Shown here piece after piece: positions 8,767-16,261 of a stretch of 47,500 nucleotides of DNA (position 1 is its first letter; every line of letters begins with the position of its first letter). The notes under the pieces were generated by a model that searched no databases, was not told where the DNA came from, and saw nothing but the letters and a program-made list of their open reading frames with translations. The stretch spans positions 462,501 through 510,000 of the forward strand of contig NZ_CP034791.1 of assembly GCF_003999255.1 (NCBI RefSeq). The letters are read 5' to 3'. A program made the position numbers and the translations under genes. This stretch comes from Caldicellulosiruptor changbaiensis. GTDB taxonomy: Bacteria > Bacillota > Thermoanaerobacteria > Caldicellulosiruptorales > Caldicellulosiruptoraceae.

Positions 8767-11112
8767 CTATGTCTCAATTACAAATTCCTTTGCTTGCCCA
8801 CTTTTAAGCTCAAAACTTTGAGAATAATGAGAAAGTAGGATAGCTTCACCAGCCAAGAGTGTATAAATTGCCTTATTTTTGGTTATTTCTACTTTTATAG
8901 TACATCCCTTGTATTTAACCTTAAATGAGATATAATCAATGTCTTTAGGAAGCCTTGGGGAAAACGAAAGTAAATCCTTTCCTGTTCTCATGCCACCAAA
9001 GCCAAATACAATAGCCTGCCAAGTACCGCCCATACAAGCTGCATGAATTCCGTCTTTTGTATTGTCATTCAAATCATCAAGATCCATTCTTGCAGTGTAT
9101 CTAAAGTATTCATAGGCTTTTTCTAAGAGGTTCAACTCTACAGCGAGTATACTAAAGATTGCTGGTGAGAGAGAAGAATCATGTGTGGTTATTGGTTCAT
9201 AGTATTCATAGTTGTTTTTCAGATCTTCATAACTGAACTTTTCTCTCAAAAGGTATATGAGTAGCAATACATCTGGCTGTTTGCAAACCTGATACCTGTA
9301 AATGTCCAAATAATGCCAGTGTAAAAGTAAAGGAAACTGCTCTTCTGGTATTTTAGACAAATCAAGCCTCTTTTTGTATATAAATGAATCATCCTGAGGA
9401 ATTACTTTAAGCTTAGCATTGTACGGCAGGTACATGTTATCAGCTATCTTTTTCCAAAGTTCAATTTCTTGTTCTGACAGTTTAAGCTTATTACAGAGTC
9501 TTTCAAAGGCTTCTTTATCTGCTTCTTTCAGTAGATTATATAACCTTACCGCAAATTCCAAATTCATTTGAACCATGTAGTTTGTATAAGCATTATTGTC
9601 AACAAGCGCTGTATATTCATCAGGACCTGTTACACAAAAGATGCAAAACTTCCCATCCTTTTCTTCACTAAAGTGCACTAAATCTGCATAAAATCTTGCT
9701 GATTCAAATACAATTTCTGCACCGTAGTTTTTAATAAAGTCAAGGTCATCTGTTGCTTCAAAGTACTTTTTAATGGCATAGACAATATCAGCATTTATAT
9801 GATATTGCGCAGTTCCGGCTGGAAAGTAAGCTGAACACTCTTTACCAGCAATTGTTCGCCAAGGATAAAGGGCACCACGATGATGAAGTTCTTTTGCTCT
9901 TTGTCTTGCTGCATCTAATAAATTGTAGCGGTGTATTAGAAGCATTCTTGCAATTTCTGAATGCGTGAAAATAAAGAACGGCATTATATAAATTTCAGAA
10001 TCCCAAAAATAATGTCCTCCGTAGCCTTCACCTGTAAGACCTTTTGCGGCAATATTTGAAATACCGTTTCTACCTGTTGATTGAAGCAACGAAAATAGGC
10101 TAAATCTTATAGCTTGCTGGATTTTAGGATCTCCTTTTACTACAACATCAGCGTTTTCCCAAAATGTTTCCAAAAATTTTCTTTGCTCTTTCAAAAGGTT
10201 TTCAAATCCAATCTTTTTTGCCTCAAGTATTTCAGCAGCACAGCCCTCTTCAATCAAATCTTCTTCAACATCTCTTTGTGTGAAGTATGAAAAATATTTT
10301 GTCAAGCTATATTCCATATCTTGTTTAGCATCAAATTCAATTTCAAATATGACAAGATTTTTCCCTTTGTCAGCAAAAGATTTGTAGAAAAATTCTTTGA
10401 TGCTCAAAACATGATCTACCATGCAGCCATACGAGAGTCTACTCTTTTTAGTTTTCTGCATTAAAAAACCATTAAGTTCATCACAGTAAGCTTTAATTGT
10501 CTCAAAAGGAAATTTTTCTATTCCAGATCCAACCCTCACATCTTCTGTCTCAAGCAGATTTGAAGAGTTTCCATCTATTTTGCTTACAATTTTTATTCTG
10601 CCAGAAAAATTGAGAGGTTTTATTCTAATATTGATTGCTCCCAAATGCTGTCTTTTAAAACATGCAAGCCGCTCAAATATGATATAAATTTTCTTGCCGC
10701 TGTTAGATTCCCAGATTACTTCGCGCACTAACGTTCCGTTTCTCATATCAAGTTTTCTCACATATTTGTCAATTTTTCCACTGAATAGATTAAATTTTTC
10801 ACCATCAATTGTTATTTCAAATGTCTTTACATCAGCTACATTTACCATTGCCTCGCCACACTTTGCAAATCCATATCCACCCTCTGGATAAGTTATATCA
10901 TACTCTTCATAAAAGCCGTTGATATATGTTGCTTTAAAGCTCTGGCTTTTGTCAGGAAAATCTTCATCCAAGTTTCCCCTCAGGCCCAGATATCCATTTG
11001 CAACTGTAAATATGGTCTCAAGCATAAAATTCTTTTCAGGATGAAATCCATCTTCTATTATGTTCCACTCATCTGGCAAAAATATAGCTTGCTTTTTGGG
11101 AAGCTTTCTCAA
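8767..11112 (-). CDS. treP: Glycoside hydrolase family 65 phosphorylase, probably trehalose phosphorylase
   Basis: A 781-residue GH65 enzyme. The catalytic acid is Glu499 in VTGPDEYTALVDNNAYTNY. The acceptor-site loop after ALYPWRT is short and reads GKECSAYFPAGTAQYHINAD (about residues 420-440). This is the signature I associate with inverting trehalose phosphorylases, unlike the long loop in the enzyme at 1981. Reaction: trehalose plus phosphate gives beta-glucose-1-phosphate and glucose in the cytoplasm. The start is TTG: AAAGGAG lies 8 bases upstream and no in-frame ATG is closer. It converges on the LacI gene but has its own promoter with an operator-like site upstream. Its first codons and promoter are duplicated near 14036. 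Confidence 0.9.
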   Translation of the reverse strand: MRKLPKKQAIFLPDEWNIIEDGFHPEKNFMLETIFTVANGYLGLRGNLDEDFPDKSQSFKATYINGFYEEYDITYPEGGYGFAKCGEAMVNVADVKTFEITIDGEKFNLFSGKIDKYVRKLDMRNGTLVREVIWESNSGKKIYIIFERLACFKRQHLGAINIRIKPLNFSGRIKIVSKIDGNSSNLLETEDVRVGSGIEKFPFETIKAYCDELNGFLMQKTKKSRLSYGCMVDHVLSIKEFFYKSFADKGKNLVIFEIEFDAKQDMEYSLTKYFSYFTQRDVEEDLIEEGCAAEILEAKKIGFENLLKEQRKFLETFWENADVVVKGDPKIQQAIRFSLFSLLQSTGRNGISNIAAKGLTGEGYGGHYFWDSEIYIMPFFIFTHSEIARMLLIHRYNLLDAARQRAKELHHRGALYPWRTIAGKECSAYFPAGTAQYHINADIVYAIKKYFEATDDLDFIKNYGAEIVFESARFYADLVHFSEEKDGKFCIFCVTGPDEYTALVDNNAYTNYMVQMNLEFAVRLYNLLKEADKEAFERLCNKLKLSEQEIELWKKIADNMYLPYNAKLKVIPQDDSFIYKKRLDLSKIPEEQFPLLLHWHYLDIYRYQVCKQPDVLLLIYLLREKFSYEDLKNNYEYYEPITTHDSSLSPAIFSILAVELNLLEKAYEYFRYTARMDLDDLNDNTKDGIHAACMGGTWQAIVFGFGGMRTGKDLLSFSPRLPKDIDYISFKVKYKGCTIKVEITKNKAIYTLLAGEAILLSHYSQSFELKSGQAKEFVIET

Positions 11113-11218
11113 GCTGAATTCTCCTTTCGCAGCAAAATCTTTTTTATGTAATCATACCTTAATATAATTTTACAGTCAATGGCTGGAAGTTACTTTTTAA
11201 ATATGTTTTGGGAATGTT
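11063..11218. repeat. Direct repeat copy A: treP 5' end and promoter
   Basis: This stretch of about 156 bases holds the first 17 or so codons, ribosome site and promoter of treP. It recurs in the same orientation at 14036-14190 at roughly nine identities in ten by eye. Homology stops just before the operator on one side and after codon 17 on the other. The two copies bracket about 2.8 kb of broken genes. Confidence 0.88.
11151..11179 (-). promoter_or_regulatory. Promoter of trehalose phosphorylase gene
   Basis: On the minus strand TTGACT (complement of 11174-11179), 17-base spacer and TATGAT (complement of 11151-11156). It lies 39 bases before the TTG start. The same promoter survives in altered form at about 14120-14150. 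Confidence 0.72.
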
Positions 11219-11219
11219 A

Positions 11220-11235
11220 CCGAAATATTTTCGAT
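11220..11235. promoter_or_regulatory. Operator-like palindrome upstream of treP
   Basis: On the minus strand ATCGAAAATATTTCGG resembles the site at 4306 (TCGAAAATAGTTTCGA) but has a centre one base shorter. It lies about 40 bases upstream of the treP -35, so it could act through looping with other sites. Absent from the duplicated copy at 14190. Confidence 0.5.
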
Positions 11236-11651
11236 AAAATTGGGTTCAAATAAAGCACAGAGAGAATATTCTTGTTTGTGAGCTATTATGTTTGACATGA
11301 AAAATAATACAAAGGCTGACTTGGAAACTACCGAGGTTAGCTTTTGGTTATTATAAAAGCAAGAGAAAATTGAAGAAATTTTAAGATATTTAGAGAGATA
11401 AGAATTTTATATTGAAAAAATCAAAAAAATTAATTTAAAAAGAGAAAAAACGGGATTGACAATATAAAGATGCAAGGGATAAGATTTGCATATAAATTCC
11501 AGGGTATAGGTTAACAAAAAGAAAAGTTTTAGCATAAAGTTTCGTAAAAAAGATAACAACTCAATTAAAATCCTAATGAATCAATTGATGAGTGAAATGA
11601 TGAAATGCTCCTTTTATGTAAAGCAACGTAATAAAACATAGGAGGGTAAGG
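11236..11651. other. AT-rich gap without a gene
   Basis: No convincing gene. An imperfect hairpin lies at about 11310-11347 (GGCTGACTTGG against CCGAGGTTAGC). A possible promoter TTGACA (11456-11461), 18 bases, TAAGAT (11480-11485) points towards the small broken gene near 11665. Confidence 0.4.
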
Positions 11652-11955
11652 ATGAAAAATTAAGATGTGTGGCAAGGAAATAGAAATTGGTGGCAAGAAG
11701 TTAGTGGTTACGAATGAGATTTTAAAGAGTGCAGGGGGTAAGATATACTTTATTGTAGATTTTGAAACCAAGTTTGAAGAGCCTGACATATCTAAAATTC
11801 CTGTGAGAGCAGTTGAGATTAAGACAAATGAAGAGGAGTATCTTTTGAGGAGATACAATATTGTAGTAGGAGAGATAGAAAGGCAATGTTGAAAATAGGT
11901 TTTAATGGCAAGTATAAGGTATTACATTTTACCAATGAGATAGGTGGTTATATTA
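11652..11955 (+). pseudogene. Broken small gene of unknown function, cut by IS remnant
   Basis: GGAGGG at 11641-11646 precedes an ATG at 11652 that meets a stop after three codons. One frame over, an open stretch from 11665 encodes 75 residues (GGKKLVVTNEILKSAGGKIY and on). A further frame restarts at ATG 11886, overlapping the stop (ATGTTGA), and reads KIGFNGKYKVLHFTNEIGGY. It then runs into the transposase remnant near 11955. The residue pattern looks coding, but I do not recognise a family. Either a frameshifted single gene or two tiny coupled frames. Confidence 0.4.
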
Positions 11956-12273
11956 TAGGGAGACTTGTCAAGAATTTTGTGTTTCCAACTTATAACGTAA
12001 GTTGTAAAGTTGGGTTATGTTATTGATGCATTTTCTAATACTGGGAACTCCATTTTTCCATTTTGTACGGCGTAAGTTCTCTCGCTGTAAGTAAATATTA
12101 ATTTCTAAGACTTCAACAGACTGAAAGTATCCACCTGAATTTACTCTAATCTTTTCAATCATGCTATTTACACTTTCAACGGCGTTTGTGGGGAAGAATA
12201 TGCTTTCTTAATTCCTCAGGGTATTTCATATGGGCAAGATAAAACTCTGCTTTTTCTGATATTGCAGCAATAA
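11956..12273 (-). pseudogene. IS256-family (Mutator) transposase, C-terminal remnant
   Basis: On the minus strand from about 12273, the frame reads AEFYLAHMKYPEELRKHI. After a frameshift near 12195 it reads TNAVESVNSMIEKIR, GGYFQSVEVLEINIYLQ and KWKNGVP, ending at 11968. The (T/N)AVESVNS motif followed by these blocks is the classic C-terminal end of Mutator-type (IS256) transposases. About 100 of the usual 400 residues remain and the DDE catalytic core is gone. Sequence past the stop (ACACAAAATTCTTGACA on the minus strand) resembles a transposon end. Not active by itself. Confidence 0.82.
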
Positions 12274-12462
12274 AATCGAGGTGGTGATGCAATGCTCCAT
12301 TTAGAAGTTTATAAAGGTGACAGTAGTGGACCTCTTACTCAAAGAAATAACAAAACTTACAAATATGTTCCAGATGCGAATTATGAGCGCAGAAGCGATT
12401 TAATAAATCCAATGGATGTGCTAAGATTAAAAACAAAGAGTGAAAAGGATGTTAAAAAATGA
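12274..12462 (+). pseudogene. M23 peptidase C-terminal fragment
   Basis: In frame from the junction near 12274, the reading is NRGGDAMLHLEVYKG, then DSSGPLTQRNNKTYKYVPDA, ending in RRSDLINPMDVLRLK. HLEVYKG matches the HxHFE-type last zinc-site motif of M23 (LytM-like) peptidoglycan endopeptidases, and the tail is typical of that family's end. Everything upstream is missing and replaced by the IS256 remnant. A stop lies directly before the fragment, so it has no start of its own except ATG 12292. The next gene overlaps its stop (ATGA), implying a former operon. Confidence 0.68.
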
Positions 12463-13070
12463 GAAAAAAAGTATCTGTGCTTCTATCAATTTTTGTTGTA
12501 ATAACAATTATTGCTATGGGAATGTTTTTAATCTTTAAAGAGGATCTTTTTGTTTTTAGAAATAACAAGCCTGTTTATACAAAAGGTGAGCCAGTTTTGG
12601 TAGAATTAAAATATGAATTTACAGAGGAAGAATTGATAAAAAAAATAGGAAAACCCAAAAAGGTTAAGAAAGAATGGTGGGGTGCTTATGGTGATTATGT
12701 AGAATATTGTTACTATGATTGGGGTAGCATTTGGTTAGCGCCAGGTGTTAAAAAGAATTCATTTTATATAATATACGCAGAGATTAACAAGAGAGGAATA
12801 AAAGGACCGAGAGGAATTGAAGTTGGAGATAGTTATAAAAGAGTGATAAATAAATTTAGGTATAGTCCAGAAAAAATTGGTGGCGAAGAATATCTATACT
12901 ATATCAAGCCAAAAACAAAAGATGATACCACACGATTTGGTTGCATAATCTATAACGAAAAAGGTGAAATTGACAGCATTTATTACCAAGACAGTCTCTA
13001 TTATAAAATTGAATTTAAAATATCAAAAGGTAGAGTAAAGCAAATTGTGGCATATTATCATGATACTTAG
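12459..13070 (+). CDS. Membrane-anchored protein of unknown function
   Basis: A 203-residue protein with an N-terminal basic and hydrophobic segment (residues 1-26), probably an uncleaved anchor, and a mostly beta, Tyr- and Lys-rich outside domain (EFTEEELIKKIGKPKKVKKE, YVEYCYYDWGSIWL). I do not recognise the family. Pairing of a short helix with GKP and a repeated EVGDSYKRVINKF element resembles small secreted repeat domains, but only loosely. The ATG overlaps the stop of the M23 fragment and the gene is followed after 2 bases by the next one, so they form a unit. Confidence 0.6.
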   Translation: MRKKVSVLLSIFVVITIIAMGMFLIFKEDLFVFRNNKPVYTKGEPVLVELKYEFTEEELIKKIGKPKKVKKEWWGAYGDYVEYCYYDWGSIWLAPGVKKNSFYIIYAEINKRGIKGPRGIEVGDSYKRVINKFRYSPEKIGGEEYLYYIKPKTKDDTTRFGCIIYNEKGEIDSIYYQDSLYYKIEFKISKGRVKQIVAYYHDT

Positions 13071-13072
13071 AG

Positions 13073-13828
13073 GTGAAATCTTTGAAAGCCAGAAAAAGAA
13101 TTATTGTACTGTTGTCAATCATGATTTTAATTTTGAAAAGCACTTTTGTTTTAAGCAATGATAAAATTGAAAAAGGCTATTATGATTACAGTGGTAAAAA
13201 AGGAAACAACGATGTAGTAATGAGTATATACATCGACAATTCAAAAGTTAAAGGTCTATATGTTTGCAAAGGTGTAAGAAAGTATATAAAATTAAAAGGA
13301 ATAATTAAAGATGAGAAAATAAAATTGAATGAGTTCGACACAAAAGGTAATGTAGTTGGAACATTTAATGGCAATATAAGATCAGTAAATATAATTGAAG
13401 GGACTTGGAGTGATGGCAAAATTAAAATGCCTTTTAAACTGAAGCTTGTTGACACAATTTATGCAGATTATGGTAAAAGATTCGACTTGGTTGGTTTTTC
13501 AGATGAAGAGGTGGTAAAATTTGCTTCTAATGTTCAAAACTACTTAATCAAAAACAACAAAAAAGAACTTGCAAAACTAATAGCATATCCAATTAATGTC
13601 AAAATTGATGGTAAAAAGAAAATAATAAGAAATGAAAAAGAGTTTATCAATAATTTTGACAAGATATTTAATGGCAATTTAAAAAAAGCAGTTATCAATG
13701 CTGAGCCTTTGTTTATGTTGACGTCTCGATATGGAGCTATGTTAGGAGAAGGTGGATATAACGTTTGGTTTACAGGAATAGTAAGGAAGGGTAATGACTA
13801 TTTGTTAATTTATGCTATTAACAACTGA
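13073..13828 (+). CDS. Exported protein of unknown function
   Basis: A 251-residue protein with a signal-like N-terminus (KARKRIIVLLSIMILILKST). A beta-rich middle follows (KGYYDYSGKKGNNDVVMSIY, GTFNGNIRSVNIIEGTWSDG) and then a C-terminal part resembling NTF2-like folds (EKEFINNFDKIFNGNL, YNVWFTGIVRKGNDYLLIY). The GTG at 13073 or the TTG at 13082 could be the start. The AGAGGTG sequence favours the TTG. No family recognised. It forms a two-gene unit with the gene before it, and both lie between the two treP repeats. Confidence 0.6.
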   Translation: MKSLKARKRIIVLLSIMILILKSTFVLSNDKIEKGYYDYSGKKGNNDVVMSIYIDNSKVKGLYVCKGVRKYIKLKGIIKDEKIKLNEFDTKGNVVGTFNGNIRSVNIIEGTWSDGKIKMPFKLKLVDTIYADYGKRFDLVGFSDEEVVKFASNVQNYLIKNNKKELAKLIAYPINVKIDGKKKIIRNEKEFINNFDKIFNGNLKKAVINAEPLFMLTSRYGAMLGEGGYNVWFTGIVRKGNDYLLIYAINN

Positions 13829-14035
13829 TTATTCCTTGAAATTAAAAGAGTCATCTTGGCTTTAATTATATACCAAAAGATAGTTCATTTTGTGAGACTA
13901 TAAATAATTTTGTGAAAATATAAAGTCCTCCGTCTTGGCAAGAATCAGAATATAAACAAAAGTATCAGAGATGGAGGTTTTTTTATTTATTGAAAGTACT
14001 TTGACAAAAAAAGTGTTAGAATTAGCCCCTTTGTA
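13829..14035. other. Gap with a weak hairpin before repeat copy B
   Basis: No gene. CCTCC at about 13928 and GGAGG followed by seven T at about 13973-13986 can pair around a long loop, a weak candidate terminator for the two unknown genes upstream. Confidence 0.35.
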
Positions 14036-14190
14036 TTCCACTCATCTGGCAAAAATATAGCTTGCTTTTTGGGAAGCCTTCTCAGGCCGCATTCTTCTTT
14101 CACAGAAAAATCTTTTTTATGAATCATACCTTATTATAATTTGAAAGTAAATAGCTGGAAGTCACTTTTTAAATATGTTTTGGGAATGTT
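14036..14190. repeat. Direct repeat copy B: fossil of treP 5' end and promoter
   Basis: Same orientation as copy A at 11063-11218. On the minus strand it retains the start region (CTG instead of TTG at 14085-14083), RRLPKKQAIFLPDEWN, and a promoter resembling that of treP. The reading frame loses similarity after about 17 codons. The ribosome site is damaged and the operator-like palindrome is not conserved beyond 14190. It marks an old duplication or a replaced second copy of the phosphorylase. Confidence 0.87.
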
Positions 14191-14313
14191 TTCAAATCAC
14201 TTTCATAAAAAGAAAGAATTTGTTTACAATGTGTGTTTAATTCAAATAGTTTTTGGGTAAAAATGAAATAAAGTTTTTATTATAAGAATTAGGGTTTAAG
14301 GAGGAAATAAGTT

Positions 14314-14868
14314 ATGGCAGTCAACAATGAGATGACAGCAGGTTTTTTAAGAGCTGCATATGGTGGAGAGAGTATGGCTCACATGCGTTATATTCTATGG
14401 GGCGAAATTGCACAAAAAGAAGGATTTCCGAATATTGCAAGACTATTTAAAGCAATTTCATATGCAGAACAGGTCCATGCAAATAACCACTTTAGGGTAT
14501 TAGGCGAGAGAAAAGGCGGACATGCAGTTTCGGCTGACGCAATTTTTGGAGTAGGCAATACAGTAGAGAACCTGCAGGGTGCAATTGACGGCGAGCTTTT
14601 TGAAGTCAATCAGATGTACGATGTGTACCTCAATGCTGCAAAATATCAAAACGAGAAAGATGCTGAAAAAAGTTTTCACTTTGCAATTGAAGCAGAAAAG
14701 ATTCATGCACAGCTTTTCAAAATGGCTCAGGATAGCGCAAAAGAAGGAAAGGATATTGAGATCAAAAACATTTATATTTGTCCTGTTTGTGGACATACTG
14801 TTTTAGATGAGGCACCTGAATATTGCCCTATTTGCGGGACAAAAAGAGAGATGTACAAAGAGTTTTAA
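14314..14868 (+). CDS. rbr: Rubrerythrin
   Basis: A 184-residue cytoplasmic peroxide-reducing non-haem iron protein. The four-helix ferritin-like domain carries the di-iron ligands around Glu19, Glu52-His55 (AEQVH) and the C-terminal EAEKIHAQLF helix. A rubredoxin-like domain ends the protein with two CxxC pairs (CPVCGHTVLDEAPEYCPICG). The family reduces hydrogen peroxide to water with electrons from rubredoxin in anaerobes. The ribosome site AAGGAGG precedes the ATG by about 9 bases. It sits just downstream of the treP fossil repeat and is single-cistronic, ended by the hairpin at 14901. Confidence 0.96.
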   Translation: MAVNNEMTAGFLRAAYGGESMAHMRYILWGEIAQKEGFPNIARLFKAISYAEQVHANNHFRVLGERKGGHAVSADAIFGVGNTVENLQGAIDGELFEVNQMYDVYLNAAKYQNEKDAEKSFHFAIEAEKIHAQLFKMAQDSAKEGKDIEIKNIYICPVCGHTVLDEAPEYCPICGTKREMYKEF

Positions 14869-14900
14869 TAAGCATCAAAATAAATGAAAAGAATAAAAAA

Positions 14901-14940
14901 GGGGGCAACTCCCAAGCTCATTTATCCTTGGAGAACCCCC
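14901..14940. terminator. Bidirectional terminator, rubrerythrin / aldo-keto reductase
   Basis: GGGGG at 14901-14905 pairs with CCCCC at 14936-14940, with inner CTCCCAAG and CTTGGAG pairing. It is flanked by AAAAAA on the left and TTTC on the right, so it can act on both converging genes. Confidence 0.8.
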
Positions 14941-14953
14941 TTTCACTTTTTAG

Positions 14954-15943
14954 TTATGAATTTAGAATCTCATCGATCTCCTTCAATTCTTCTTCTGAAA
15001 ACTCAAGATTATTTATACAACCCACATTGTCTTCAATCTGAGATACCTTGCTTGCACCAACAATTACTGATGCTACAACTTTATTTCGCAAAATCCACGA
15101 AAGTGCAAGCTGCGAAACTGTCTGCCCACGCCTTTTTGCAATCTCAGATAGTTTTTTAACCTTTTCAATTCTCTCAGTAGTTATATCACTTTCTTTTAAG
15201 AATACGCCCGATTTTCTTACTCTTGAATCTTCAGGAATTCCATCCAAATAACGCTTTGTCAGAAGTCCTTGAGCAAGAGGAGAATATATCACAGCTCCCA
15301 TGCCAAGCTCATTTAATGTATCAAATAAACCATTTTCAACATCTCTTGCAAACATATTGTATCGAACTTGATTTACAATGAGTTTTAATCCCATTTGCTT
15401 GGCAGCTGAATGCGCCAGTTTGGTTTGCTCAGGATTATAATTTGATATCCCAGCGTATAAGGCTTTTCCACTATGGACTGCCTGGTACAAAGCCTCCATT
15501 GTCTCTTCAATTGGTGTTTCCGGATCAGGTCTGTGAGAGTAGAAGATATCAACATAGTCAAGGTTCATTCGTTTAAGGCTTTGGTCCAGGCTCGCAAGAA
15601 GATATTTTTTTGAGCCCCAGTCGCCATAAGGACCTTCCCACATTGTGTATCCTGCTTTTGTTGCAACAATTATTTGGTCTCTGTAAGGCTTTAAATCAAG
15701 CTTAAAAATCCTTCCAAAATTTTCTTCAGCTGCGCCTGGTGGAGGACCATAATTGTTTGCCAAATCAAAGTATGTAATTCCAAGGTCAAAAGCCTTTTGA
15801 ACTATTTTGCGCATGTTATCAAATTGATCACCATCTCCAAAGTTGTGCCAAAAGCCAAGAGATATGGCCGAAAGCTTTAGTCCACTTTTCCCACAGCGTA
15901 GGTATAGCATGTTATTGTATCTGTTTGGGTCAGCAGTATACAT
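14954..15943 (-). CDS. Aldo/keto reductase (YghZ / glyceraldehyde-3-phosphate reductase type)
   Basis: A 329-residue AKR with the usual barrel landmarks: FDLANNYGPPPGAAEENFGR (catalytic Asp and Tyr), LDYVDIFYSHRPDPETPIEE (His), YAGISNYNPEQ, NQVRYNMFARDVE and a C-terminal NADPH site (IVGASKVSQIEDN). The NYGPPPGAAE block and RYNNMLYLRCGKSGLKL start are typical of the YghZ group. The ATG at 15943 has AAAAGGAG 11 bases upstream. An ATG further out (16063) would add a non-conserved 40-residue tail. Substrate in this organism is not readable; an aldehyde or methylglyoxal is likely. Confidence 0.9.
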   Translation of the reverse strand: MYTADPNRYNNMLYLRCGKSGLKLSAISLGFWHNFGDGDQFDNMRKIVQKAFDLGITYFDLANNYGPPPGAAEENFGRIFKLDLKPYRDQIIVATKAGYTMWEGPYGDWGSKKYLLASLDQSLKRMNLDYVDIFYSHRPDPETPIEETMEALYQAVHSGKALYAGISNYNPEQTKLAHSAAKQMGLKLIVNQVRYNMFARDVENGLFDTLNELGMGAVIYSPLAQGLLTKRYLDGIPEDSRVRKSGVFLKESDITTERIEKVKKLSEIAKRRGQTVSQLALSWILRNKVVASVIVGASKVSQIEDNVGCINNLEFSEEELKEIDEILNS

Positions 15944-16261
15944 ATGTTTCCAAACTCCTTTTAAAGGTTTTAATGAATTGATTTTAACACCATGGGGTAA
16001 ATATTTCAACCATAAGAATATTTTTTGATAAATTTTTAAATCAATAGACTTGGTATCACACATAGCTATAACTTCTATTGCAATAAATATTTAACTCAAT
16101 GTTTCCTTTATTTCTCTCTCTTTTATTTTACTTCTTCATCTTGCTATGCCATGAAGGTATTTACCAAAACCTATTATTTCGTAAAACAAATAAAATCACC
16201 AATATTTAATCCATTTAAAGTAGATATTAATACTTTCTATCATCATTTATCATCTACCTTT
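15944..16261. other. AT-rich gap
   Basis: About 320 bases between the minus-strand reductase and glycosyltransferase genes. I see no gene, RNA or clear hairpin. It should contain the promoter of the reductase, but I cannot pick one with confidence. Confidence 0.4.

Noticed and set aside
11968-12162. Minus-strand 64-residue frame taken as a stand-alone gene
   Set aside because: It is only the tail of a Mutator transposase whose preceding part continues in another frame.
13920-13990. Possible similarity between the GGAGG/T-run hairpin and the island promoter segment at 40863
   Set aside because: Both merely contain a GGAGGTTTTT ribosome-site-like string; the promoter boxes are absent at 13920.
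14200-14300. PerR-like box upstream of rubrerythrin (TTATAA half near 14280)
   Set aside because: Only one half site is clear; in AT-rich DNA this is expected by chance.
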